Position numbers and translations under genes: made by a program. The notes beneath the pieces are model-generated. The model did not search any database, was not told the origin of the DNA, and was given only the letters and a program-made list of their open reading frames with translations. 64,000 nt of DNA from assembly GCA_036435485.1 (NCBI GenBank), contig CM071599.1, positions 3,746,803 through 3,810,802 on the forward strand, written 5' to 3'. Shown here piece by piece: positions 9,515 through 20,009 of this stretch (its first letter is position 1; each line of letters starts with the position of its first letter). The stretch comes from Saposhnikovia divaricata. Its lineage: Eukaryota; Streptophyta; Magnoliopsida; Apiales; Apiaceae.

Positions 9515-10430
9515 GGCAACTCTATAATTTGCCAAAAAAACCAACCAACTTTATACTTTTTTACCATTTAACCAATCAACTATTTTTTTCACAAAAAATC
9601 CCAACAAATTTTGCTAAATTGAAAAAATTTGTCCTAAATTTAACCATGGTTAATTATAATTATCTAATGTTTAATTTTTTAATATAAAATTAATTTTTTT
9701 CACATACTTGCCACCATTTTGGTGTATAGTAAGACAATTAATTTCATTTTAAAACTTTTGTTTGTTTTTTCCCCCCAAAATTGATTATATTTGTTTTTTT
9801 CCCTCCTAAAATTGATCAACGCACTGAATCCGCACAAATTTCATTTTTATATTAGTTATTAACAATATTATAATAAAATTATGAAATTCCACACAACTAT
9901 TAATTTTTAAAAAAATTAGTGGACAAACTTAGCAAAAATCATGCATGCCATTGTCATTTATGAGATTTTTGTCCATATTACATACAAAGTTTTCAATTTT
10001 TTTAAATTTAGAAAATAATTGTAATTATGATAAATCAAATCACTCTTATTTTTTTTGTCATAAAAATAAGGAAGGGTACAAATACTTAAAATATAAATTT
10101 ATAAAATACAAAAATACATAAAGTAATAATGAAATTGAAAAATTTGTAACTAAAATTATTATTATTATATTATATTTTAATCTAGTTTAATATTTCATAA
10201 ATATTATTTTAGCCATAAAGATAATAAACTACAATTAAATAATAATTTAAATGAATTAATAAAGATGTGGTTGAACAATAGTTAATACATATCAACAATG
10301 ACTAACTATAGTTAATTTATTTTCACAATTTAATAAAGTTTGTTGGGCTTTTATGAGATAAAATAAGTTCATTGATTAAATTGCAAAAAAATAAAAAGTT
10401 GGTTGGGTTTTTTGACTAATAACTCCAACT
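9515..10430. mobile_element. Non-coding inverted-repeat element, about 0.9 kb
   Basis: The left arm AACTCTATAATTTGCC then AAAAAACCAACCAACTTTAT (about 9518-9560) matches the right arm in inverted sense (AACCCAACCAACTTTTTATT, about 10385-10430). Homology continues inward for about 100 bp (CAATTTAA.CAAT.AACTATTTT, CCCAACAAA.TTT). The interior is AT-rich with no open frame. It is consistent with a long-TIR MITE (Mutator- or hAT-like). Borders are uncertain by some tens of bases and no TSD was established. Confidence 0.45.
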
Positions 10431-10439
10431 TTCAAAAGT

Positions 10440-11262
10440 AAAATTTTTTCATAAGTAAAAGTTTTTGTTTTCTCATTAATTTACTTAATATTATTTGTTT
10501 TAATTTCATTAAAAATTTTAGTATGTAGATTTTTTTTTTATTATATACAATTAAATACATCCACATATCTATATTGTATTTGACAAAATTTATTAAATTC
10601 TAAATTTATGTCGTAAAGATGAGGAAATATCAGTTTTGATAAACTTTATTTTGAACAAAATTTAAATTTATAGACATTGAAAAGAACGTGATATAAGTAC
10701 ATATCATTGCAGTTATGATCCTGTTATTTTTTTAATAATTAAATTTATAGTTAAAATAAGTTTTTAAATAGTTTTGCTCGTCAAAATAGATTAAAAATAA
10801 ATAGGCCCAAGAGACATGTTTTAATAACAATGTTTAAGTGTTTTAATTGTTATTTTAATTTAAAAAGTTGGACCGTCAAAATAGATTAAAAATAAATAGA
10901 CCTAAGAGAAGTGTTTAAATTAGAATGTTTAAAGTGTTTTAAATGTTATTTTAATTAAAAAAAGCCCGGCTCAAACACCGTTGAACCAAATTTTTAATGT
11001 TTCAATTTTAATTGTATTAGTTTATATCCCGTACATTGCACAAGTGACTTTTAATAAGACTCGGATGTGGTGGTAAAGTAGTTATGAAATTAGAATAGAG
11101 GTTGTTGTAATTAGGTAGTTATGTAATTAGAATAGGTTTTTGATTTAATAAAGTGTTATTCTGATATAAAAGCCCAACCCAGTTTTGATTTAATAAAGTT
11201 TTATTTTAATTAAAAAAAGTTCGATTCAAATACTATTGAACCAAATTTTTAATGTTTCTGTT
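10440..11262. other. AT-rich intergenic DNA with two families of direct repeats
   Basis: No gene. CGTCAAAATAGATTAAAAAT occurs twice, about 84 bp apart (about 10787 and 10876). A longer segment (TTATTTTAATTAAAAAAAG, then GAACCAAATTTTTAATGTTT) occurs at about 10940-11010 and 11190-11260. These look like decayed duplications. Confidence 0.4.
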
Positions 11263-11269
11263 TTAATTG

Positions 11270-12068
11270 GAGAAAATGATCGAAATGCCTTTTTTTAGAA
11301 ACTTTTGCCCAAAATACTTATTTTCAGATTTTTGACCCTTTCTACCGACGGGATATGGAACATCGTGTACCGTATCTGAATTCACTGAAACAGTAAGAAA
11401 AATGGAAATCCTCGCCACTGTAGAGCTGTCTCCTCGCCGGTGATTAATAGTATTTCCCTTTGTTCTCACTCCCAAACGACTCTCTCAACCACCACAGCAC
11501 GATCACAGGACCGCATACTCATCTCCTTTCTTTTCCTGATATCTATTTCTCTGTACCAACACCGCATGGGCTCTGTGTAGGTCATTGGAATAGTTCGAAC
11601 CTCGTCGGAGTCGATTTTGGGCGTTTTAAATTCGCCATATAAAATATTACGATTTTAGTATAGGTGTGTAGAGAATCGAAAGGCGACTCGAATGGTACAT
11701 GGTAGCTGATGGGAAAGTGCCAGATATGGACGAGCAGAGAGATTTAAATTCGATTGTCGGAATTGCCTCGAGTTCGCGTTTATGGAGCTCCGGGGACGAC
11801 GTCAGATAGATGCGTTAGACGGAATCGCGTATCTGAGGATCCGTTATACGGAGTTACGTATCTGGGGCATTTCACTAAATCCACTCTTCCGTAACATGAA
11901 GACACAGACGACCCAATACCGTAACATGAAGATACGTTACACGGCGTAGCGTATTTGAAGGATACGGTGTATGCAATACCGTATCCCGTCGGTATTTAGG
12001 GCCAACTTTTCCGGAATCAGTATTTTTGGCCAATTGATCCCAAAAATGATTATTTAGGGTCATCACCC
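11270..12068. mobile_element. Inverted-repeat-bounded non-autonomous element with GATACG motifs
   Basis: Inverted similarity joins the ends: ACCGACGGGATATGG near 11345 matches ACCGACGGGATACGG read on the minus strand near 11990. More distal AAATACTTATTTTCAG and AAATACTGATTCCGG also correspond. The interior is less AT-rich than its surroundings and has many CGTATC/GATACG units, including a duplicated CCGTAACATGAAGA (about 11889 and 11919). No convincing open frame. It could be a MULE-type element with captured sequence or a decayed LTR-type element; the class is not settled. Confidence 0.4.
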
Positions 12069-12131
12069 TTTAAATAGTACAGTAGATAGTAGATCGTATA
12101 AAATAGATTCTCAAAACTACATATGATTACA

Positions 12132-12424
12132 TGTAAAGCATGATGTAATATAATATGTAATAGAGGACATATATAACTCAACTAGGATAAAAGATAAATA
12201 ATTTTAACTCTATACAGGGATCGTGAAACTTGAAGAACAGGCATCAACAAGGATCAAGTCGCTGAAAGAAGTTCATTAACATGATCAAGCCTCAGTGACA
12301 AAATAAGATGAACAGATGATTCAGTTGAAGGACCAAAAGATTCCAGTGATAAAGTTTTTATAGTTGCACATTTCTTAGCAGTGTTCTTAAAGACATGATA
12401 CGAAGACCACGAGTGAATGTTAAG
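12132..12424. repeat. Inverted partial LTR of the outer copia family
   Basis: This segment is the reverse complement of the last roughly 290 bp of the adjoining LTR (13180-13474). It begins with TGTAAAGCAT, the complement of the LTR terminus. It shows about ten substitutions against that LTR, so it is a separate and older copy. It abuts the intact LTR start at 12426, forming a head-on junction. It looks like a fragment of an opposite-orientation element or a rearrangement product. Confidence 0.85.
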
Positions 12425-12425
12425 T

Positions 12426-13474
12426 TGTTAGGTCCCGAAGTATCGTAGAAGGGGGGGTTGAATACGATACTACAAAAAAAATAATTCCGAGAATATATCT
12501 TTATTGATAATAAACTCGAAGGGGTGTTACAACTTCTAATCCAATGGATTAGCTTCAAAACCTGAACACTCCTAAGGATAGTTTAGGCACGAGGACCTTC
12601 TACCCGACACTTCCTGAAAGCGGGCTAAGCCGACTTTCCTACTAGATGGACTGTCTAGCAGCTTACACTCCTAAGAATAGTTTAGGCACGAGGACCTTCT
12701 ACCCGACACTTCCTGAAAGCGGGCTAAGCCGACTTTCCTACTAGATGGACTGTCTAGCAGCTTATACAGAGAAGATATAAGAGAGAGAAGAGAGAGTTGT
12801 GTGTTGAGGTGTGTTTTGAAATGAAATACAACAGGCCTATTTATAGGTTTTTAGAAAGTTATTATTTGACACTATTCCAACAACCCCCAAATAGTAACCG
12901 AGCACTATTCCAACAACCCCCAAATAGTAACCGGACACTATTTCACCAACCCCCAAATAGTAACTGTTGGTTACTATTCATATGAATAACATGAATAGTA
13001 ATTTCGGATACTATTCATTTTACTCTTAATTTGACATCCTTAAATATGCAGCTTCCAAAATGGAGGATATCAATACTGCTCTAAACTCAATCATACCTCT
13101 TAACAGTTTTTTCTGAGTTAGATACTTCGATTCCTTTGTGAAGTGTTGACGCCTAGTGCAACTGGTCTGGTTCACAGACGACTAACATTCACTCATGGTC
13201 TTCGTATCATGTCTTTAAGAACACTGCTAAGAATTGTGCAACCATAAAAACTTTATCTCTGGAATCTTTTGGCCCTTCAACTGAATCATCTGTACATCTT
13301 ATTTTGTCACTGAGGCTTGATCATGTTAATAAACTTCTTTCAGCAACTTGATCCTTGTTGATGCCTGTTCTTCAAATTTCATGATCCCTGTATAGAGTTA
13401 ATATTTATTTATCTTTTATCCTAGTTGAGTTATATATGTCCTCTATTACATATTACATTACATTATGCTTTACA
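12426..13474 (-). repeat. 3' LTR of the outer copia element
   Basis: 1049 bp, TG...CA. In sense orientation U3 is at the higher coordinates. A TATA box CTATAAATAG (plus 12837-12846) separates U3 from a TC-rich leader region. It includes a 2 x 99-bp tandem duplication (12566-12763) and a three-unit 33-bp repeat with CAACCCCCAAATAGTAACC (12870-12967). A 9-bp stem with a G-rich loop lies at 12439-12471, at the U5 end. Confidence 0.93.
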
Positions 13475-13698
13475 ATCTCCCCCTATTTGATTGTTAGGGT
13501 TTGACAAGCAAATTCCTAGAGGATAACTCAACTGATACGACAAAAAATGAAATACAAAGATAAATAATATTAAAGCGCATTCTGGATCATATATACATTT
13601 TCCAGATTTCTAAAATTTGAACAAGTGCAAGATAAATTGTTCCTCTAGACTGAACATATCTTCAATTTTGCCTTGATTTCTTTCCACTAATACTCCCA
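13475..13698 (-). other. 3' untranslated region and polypurine tract of the outer element
   Basis: The minus strand reads AAATAGGGGGAGAT immediately before the 3' LTR (plus 13475-13488), a SIRE-like polypurine tract. The rest has no open frame and is similar to the matching region of the inner element (18597-18851). Confidence 0.8.
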
Positions 13699-15798
13699 CT
13701 AGCTTTTCCTTTCCCAAAATAAAGTGAATTCCGTGTCAACAACCTTTTCCTTGCCCTTCCGCCTAGTTGATTTTTCTTGATCATCCAACTTCTCCCCCTC
13801 AGTTGGGTTATCCTCCAGAGTAGTAGGATGTGGAGTTGGTAAATTAGACGAAGATGGTTTTGCCAAGGAATTAATTGCATGACTAAACTGGGATGCCATG
13901 GAACTTAACTGAACCTGGAATGAATCATGTTGAATAAGTTGCAATTTTTTGATTTCTGCAATGGACTTACAGATATTTGACAACTCTTTTTCCATTGTTT
14001 GGACCCATGTAAGGAGTATGTTGTATTCCTTTCTGGTTACAGGTGCATGTGGTTGAGTAGGTTGCTCACTCATACGTTCTGCAGGTGTTTCACTCAACAC
14101 TCTATATTCACTCGGTTTAGTGGTTTGGGTTACACTTACATGTTCCGTTTGTGTTTCCCTCAACTCTCTTCCAGAGCTTCCACCGAGATGTGTACCTGCA
14201 AATGAAATCATCCTAGCCCCTTTTTCAGAGGTCAAAGATGGTGCAATGAAAGTTCGTGAGCTTCCGTCCTCACGTGAAGCGAGTTGCCGACCACTGGTAA
14301 AGAGTGGTAAATCTTGAAAGAGATCCAGAGATTTTCCCTCTGGGAGGTTAAACTTGAATCGATTAAATGGCACAAAACCCAAGTTTCCCTCGTATGTCTG
14401 TGAAAACACTTGGTTCATAAAAGAACCACCTACCGATGGATCTTTCCGTAAAATGGAAGATTCACCAGCAGTTATTGAGGTAGGTAATTCCACCTCGGAT
14501 GCCTGTGAAGGCATTTGATCTTTAGAAAGATCATCAACCACTCTTATGTTCCGTGAAATGGAACTCAAGATAGTTGCTCCCGTCAATTCAACCTCATTTA
14601 TATTTTCACTCATTGTATAAGGAAGAATTGTTTCACTAACAGTTTCCGTTACCTCAGGTTCATTGGGTTTACTTCGTTTAGAATGAGGTAGAGCGGCTGA
14701 TGTAACTAACTCCTTATGTGGTGTTGCTGAAGCACTATCTCCCTCAAAAGTGTTGATGGATGGTCGTTTAAGTGACAATTGAGGTGTAGGAGTTTGTTGT
14801 GTTTGTGTTTGTAGAATGGGCTCTTCGACCTGTGTTAGAGTCGGTTGGATTTCCTGCTCTTGGTCGGGTAAGATGGCCACTAAGGGCTGTAGAAACTGTA
14901 TTTCCTGTGACACAGCAGGGAATACAGAGGTTGGAATAGCAGAGATTGAAATATTACCTTGTCATATACCTGCTCTCACTGGTCTTGGTAACAACGGAAG
15001 TGGGACAGTCTTTAGATATTCAGTTAGGACTGTAGGCACATCCGTATAGTTCTTTTTGCTTATGTAATAAATTACATTCGTCTTCATGTAAGAACATTCC
15101 ACCTTTCAACCATTTTCCGAGTGTACCCTGTCTTCATCATTCAAAAAATCATTTAATATTAGCTGTAGAAACCTTGGATATAGACATTTGACGTTTTGAG
15201 TCTGAACATCTCTTGTTCCTAAGTGTTTCATCTTTAAAATGATTTGACCAAGCACTATTTTTCCAAAATTAATCCTCAAATTATTGGCGACCGCATACCC
15301 TATTTTTTGAATAAATTCAAGTATCCGATCTAGATTTGTTCTATCTGAGGAAAAAACATGGCCAAGAATGTGAAAGAAGAAATTCCAGTACTGGGTTAGA
15401 AATGTTCTAGAGATATTACCAGTATTGAAATTGCCATCTTGGTACCTTATAAAACGAAAGAACATTTCAATCTGTTTAGGTGTAGGATCAGAAACAAGAT
15501 TTCCCATAGGAAAATGAAGAATTCGATTAACATCTCGTTCAGTGACCCTAATCGACCTACCAAATAGTCGATATGTGAATGCACACCCGTCCTGTCCAAA
15601 AGTGTTAACCGCACTGCAATATAGTTCACGTAATGCATCATGGTTAAGCTGCATTGGTGTAACTAAAGCATAACGAATTAATGAATGTTCATTCAGAAAT
15701 TGTGCCCAAGCCCGAAATTGCTCATCATAGATGGTTTCGATTTGCTGAATGGAAGTAGGATTAGCTTTAGCAATAAAAAAACTTCCCTGCAATGCCAT
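13699..15798 (-). pseudogene. Env-position ORF of the outer copia element, two in-frame stops
   Basis: Starts at the ATG 15798 (MALQGSFFIAK) and stays in one frame to 13699, apart from TGA codons at 15106-15108 and 14962-14964. The first 230 residues match the N-terminal domain of the inner element's ORF: W.QFLNE near the start, IRVTERDVNRILHFP, and NLRINFGKIVLGQI followed by LYPRFL. This resembles the putative plant transposon protein domain found in many retroelement-linked plant ORFs. The remainder is Ser/Thr/Pro/Gln-rich with a short helical stretch and a basic tail (RRKGKEK). I see no signal peptide or transmembrane helix, so calling it an envelope is not justified. Confidence 0.8.
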
Positions 15799-16467
15799 TT
15801 TCAAAACTTTGAGGAAATTCAAAAACAAGGGTTAGTTTTTATAAAGGATGATGTATAAAGCAAGAATATGAAATCCGATATAAAAACCACCAGCTAGATT
15901 GAGAGATCTTTCCGATCAAAGCTCAAAATGTTCAACAATTGTGTGTATATGCTCTGTATATCTGAAAAATGATGATGTTAAACACAAACAAAAACTCATC
16001 ATTTATAAGGTTTCAAGGTTCAGTGGGTTAGGTGAAATAGTGACAGGTTTTGTTTAAAGAATTCAAACTCTCTACAACAAGTGGTAAATTGTCAACCATG
16101 TTAGGTAGCCACCATGTTAGGTAGCCACATTTCATGAATTCAACAATGGAGGCTAACATCTTATCACCGAAACCTGTCAGCCGACCTATCAACCTACACA
16201 CATTTACACATATTTAATACTTCTAATTATTATGGATTTAAATATAATCACGCAGTAAATTAAGAATTAATCCACAATAATAAACCTACAATTAAATAGA
16301 CATAAAATTAAAAAAATATCATTAATTGATATATGTCAATAAAATATTTATTTAATTATGCTACAGTGATATCTCCAGAATAATCCTGCAGATAATCAAA
16401 TAAAACAAACAAAATCCAGAGAATGAAATTCACTGGCTGCAACTAATTGAACAGACATTTTAAAAGA
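15799..16467 (-). other. Spacer between pol and env-position ORF of the outer element
   Basis: AT-rich, no open frame. It contains two tandem copies of ACCATGTTAGGTAGCC (16095-16126). In the sense strand it lies where related elements often place a splice acceptor for the downstream ORF; none was identified with confidence. Confidence 0.5.
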
Positions 16468-17058
16468 TCATGTGAAATTTAACATACCAAGCTCACTTAC
16501 CAACCTTGAAAAGGTTGCTTCATCCAAAGCTTTAGTAAAAATGTCTGCCAACTATTTTTCACTAGGAACAAAATGCAGTTCTACAGTGCCTTCCATCACA
16601 TGCTCCCTGATGAAATGGTATCTGATGTCTATGTGCTTGGTTCTAGAATACTGCACTGGATTCTGTGATATTGCAATTGCACTCGTGTTGTCACAGAAAA
16701 TTTGGATCTTTTTAACTTTAACTCCATAGTCAAGTAGTTGATTTCTCATCCATAGAATCTGTGAACAACAACTCCCAGCTGCTATGTATTCAGCCTCTGC
16801 AGTTGAGGTAGATACTGAGTTCTGCTTCTTACTGAACCATGAGACCAACTTGTTTCCCAAGAATTGACAGGTTCCTGTGGTACTTTTTCTATCCATTTTG
16901 CAACCTGCATAATCTGCATCTGAGTAACCAATTAGATCAAAACCAGAATCTCTAGGGTACCAAATGCCAAGGTTTGGTGTTCCCTTGAGATATCTGAAAA
17001 TCCTCTTAATAGCTACCAAGTGAGATTCCCTAGGATCAGCTTGAAATCTAGCATATAA
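16468..17058 (-). pseudogene. Outer copia pol, 3' part (end of RT and RNase H)
   Basis: Continues the interrupted pol with ARFQADPRESHLVAIKRI and the RNase H block: SDADYAGCKMDRKSTTG, LVSWFSKKQNSVSTSTAEAE and HIDIRYHFIREHV. A nonsense TAG (16552-16554) precedes the last conserved stretch, which ends in a TGA at 16468-16470. It is separated from the first part by exactly the inner element. The target duplication reads TATAA at 17054-17058 and CATAA at 31053-31057, a 5-bp TSD with one mismatch. Confidence 0.92.
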
Positions 17059-18596
17059 TGTTAGGTCCAATAAGATTGTAGAAGGGGGGGTTGAATACAA
17101 TCTTTGTAATTTTGTCGAAATTTGTTCTTTGAATAAAATTTATTTTAAACAAATTTTGTGCGGAATAATATAGCACTGAATTCAAGTTGAATATATCAAT
17201 ATATTAACTTGACGGGTGTTACAAATTAATATCAAGAGATTAATAACTAATTAGAAAATTCGACATGAACTTTTCTAATTATGCTAATTAAAATCAAGAT
17301 ATCAAGATATAAACTAGGAAACTTAATTCGCTAGTAGTACAAGAGTAATCAATAAACAAGTTCCAGCGGATCAGATATTACAATAGGCTTGAACTGAATT
17401 TATTGTGTGAATTAAAGCTTGAGCACTTGTGTGTAGAAGATGAGAGTGTTCTATGTTCTTGGTTCTCTTTTTTTCTTCTTGTTTTTCTTCATGTCTGTTC
17501 TTCTGTCCAAGTGTTTGTTTTTATACAAAAAACAAAACACTTGCTTCTGTTGAGCTGCTACATATTGACACGGTGATAGTATAGATGCCACGCTGATAGT
17601 ATAACTGGCACGGTGATAGTATAGCAGCCTAGGGATAATAGAACTCATTCCCTTAAAATAGTATGGATTTACTTAGAAATAATATACATTTACCTAGAAA
17701 TAGTTTACTTAAAAACTTAGGTAATAGTATAAATATTTCGGTAATAGTATAACTGGCACGGTGATAGTATAGTTTAAATATTTCGGTAATAGTATAGTAT
17801 ATTATTACTTGATCAGTAATAATATCTATAATACTTCAGAAATAGTATACTATAAATTCCAGAAATAATATAACCTCGGAAATAGTATAAATTCGGGGAT
17901 AGTATAGTATACTATTACTAATGCAGTAATAGTATCTATATTATTCCAGAAATAGTATACCACCTATTTCAGAAATAGTATAACTGAATTTCCAGAAATA
18001 GTTCAACTGAAATTCAGAAATAGTATAACCAAAATTCTCCGAAATAGTATAATCCATATATTTTTACTGATTAAATAAATCAGAGATTAATTAACTTAAT
18101 TAATTAATTAAATAAATAAATTCGAATTGAATTAATTTGTTTAATTAAATTAATAATATAGTTAATTAATAATTGACTTACTCCTTGTGAATCACTGTAA
18201 ATTTTGAGAAACTTCCACTGGATAATTGTTGACGTTCGATGTACTGTCTGGTTCATGAACGACTAACTCCAATATCTGTTCTTCAATTTGACTCTCAGTT
18301 GTGATCCACATACTTTCTTGGCACTCTTTAATAACTCCTGTACTGATGCTGTCTTCACGGTAATCTCTGTCACTTTAAACGAATCCAATTTCTTCAATGC
18401 TGAACTGGGGCATGATCAGTAAACTGACTCTTCTTCCAGTGTAAAACATCAAAACTATAGATTGACTTTCTTCTTTCTTCTGGCATATAGTACTTTGTGA
18501 GATTCCTGAGACAGTGAGCATTAATTACTTATTACAATCTAATTTAAGTTGAGTCGAATCCTCGAACTACAAATAGGCTGTGTCATATGCCTTTCA
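17059..18596 (-). repeat. 3' LTR of the inner copia element
   Basis: 1538 bp, TG...CA. The U5-end hairpin is at 17072-17104. A TATA-like TGTATAAAAAC sits at plus 17519-17527. Upstream of it in sense (17565-18060) is an array of about 20 degenerate AATAGTATA/GATAGTATA units. The remaining U3 is AT-rich with TTAATTAA runs. Confidence 0.94.
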
Positions 18597-18851
18597 ATCT
18601 CCCCCTATTTGTTTGTTAAAAATTAACAAGCAAATTCCTAGAGGATAACTCAACTAACTCAACTTAAACTAGTAAAAGGTAAAACTGTAATTGCAAAGTA
18701 AATAATGAAAAGTTCTGGTTTATATTTAACATTTCCAGATTCAAACATAAAAGATAAATACAAGATAGATGATCCTCTAGACTGATCATATTTCACATTA
18801 ACCTATCTTGTTCTATCTAAGCTCTAAAGATATAACATGTATAGCGATTCT
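18597..18851 (-). other. 3' untranslated region and polypurine tract of the inner element
   Basis: AAATAGGGGGAGAT on the minus strand abuts the 3' LTR (plus 18597-18610). No open frame. Partly similar to 13475-13698 of the outer element (CAAATTCCTAGAGGATAACT in both). Confidence 0.8.
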
Positions 18852-20009
18852 TCACTTCGGGCTGTCTTCTCTCCTTATCTCTCCTTCTTCAGGTTCATCC
18901 AAGTTTGGAAGCATCTCGTGCAATTCTGCATCAGTAATTAATTCTCTTCTAGATGATGACACTGGATGAACTAGAGGTGTTCCAACTAGTGGTTTTTCAA
19001 GAGGTATTCCCAGCTTCTTTCTTAACTCACCTTGATAAAACTTGTACTTCTTCATGTTGTCTTGAGCATAAGACTTAATATGATCTGCCGCTTCACTTTT
19101 CAATGTAGTTGCAAAACCATGATTTTGTAGAGCATATTCAACATACACCAAGTGTCTGGCATGATGTTCACGGAGTTCCTTGGTCTGAAGATTAACAGTG
19201 TGAATGACATCTCCTATAAGAATTTTAACTTGAGGAGGATTACTAATTACTTCAGGACCTGCCTTTTCAGCGAAATCTAGGAATTTTTCATGAAGTAGTA
19301 CACCAAGTTCATAAGAAGTTCTGACTTTTGGTCTCATTACCCAAAGTTCTGAAAGTGATCTATCATAGAAGAACTGAAGAGATACCTTTTGAGTTCCAAG
19401 CTTATGACAATGAACAAAGATTAGTAACTCTTCCATCCGATCACTTGCACAAGTTATGCTTAAAATTTCAGACTTCAAAGCTCTTAGATAATCGTCTTGG
19501 AAAGGGTTCTTCTCTTTAAACCTTTGAAACATATCACCTAACCGACGATCATCACAGCCAGAAGTTTGTGGTGAATCTATGATTCTTTGAGCACGCTCCC
19601 ACTTATCACCACTCTTGTACTTAATGTACATCCTTCTTGCTTGAAGCTTTTGAGAATGTTGCCGTTGAAGTGCTTCCTGTTCAGCCTTTTGAAGCCTTTC
19701 ATTATGAGCCATCTGTTCCATTGTTTTTCTAAGTCTTTCTTCTCTCATTGTCAGATTAGCTTCATTTTGTTCAAGTTCTTGATTGGCTTCAAAATTCATT
19801 CTTTGGAGTTCAGCAGGATCAGGAACTACAACTTCTTCATCCTCATCCCAGAAATTGAGATCTGGTTCTCCAAATGCTTCACCTTTATCTGAAAAGTCTA
19901 AATCAGCAAAAACATCAAGGTTATCAGGTTCACCTGAGTAGTAATAACCTTCTACCGTGTCATCCTTCGGCTGATTTCTTTCCCTTGTCACTTTTATCAC
20001 CTTTATCAA
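18852..20009 (-). CDS. Second frame of the env-position region (385 codons), +1 to the preceding ORF
   Basis: This frame overlaps the end of the 838-aa ORF by 50 bases and opens without an ATG (TTG at 20009); the first ATG is at 19799 (MNFEANQEL). It encodes an acidic stretch (DLNFWDEDEEVVVPDP), a long charged helix (about residues 65-130), and a globular-looking region with no family I recognise. The tail is acidic (LDEPEEGEIRREDSPK). The absence of stops over 385 codons suggests it was coding recently, either fused to the upstream ORF by a +1 frameshift or splicing, or initiated internally. The outer element has no clear counterpart downstream of its own ORF. Confidence 0.6.
   Translation of the reverse strand: MIKVIKVTRERNQPKDDTVEGYYYSGEPDNLDVFADLDFSDKGEAFGEPDLNFWDEDEEVVVPDPAELQRMNFEANQELEQNEANLTMREERLRKTMEQMAHNERLQKAEQEALQRQHSQKLQARRMYIKYKSGDKWERAQRIIDSPQTSGCDDRRLGDMFQRFKEKNPFQDDYLRALKSEILSITCASDRMEELLIFVHCHKLGTQKVSLQFFYDRSLSELWVMRPKVRTSYELGVLLHEKFLDFAEKAGPEVISNPPQVKILIGDVIHTVNLQTKELREHHARHLVYVEYALQNHGFATTLKSEAADHIKSYAQDNMKKYKFYQGELRKKLGIPLEKPLVGTPLVHPVSSSRRELITDAELHEMLPNLDEPEEGEIRREDSPK

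Noticed and set aside
9388..9687. 99-codon open frame on the plus strand as a gene
   Set aside because: No recognisable domain; low-complexity N/F/L-rich tail; it straddles the left arm of an inverted-repeat element.
13699..15798. Calling the third ORF a retroviral-type envelope
   Set aside because: No signal peptide, transmembrane helix or cysteine-rich ectodomain is visible; only its position resembles env.
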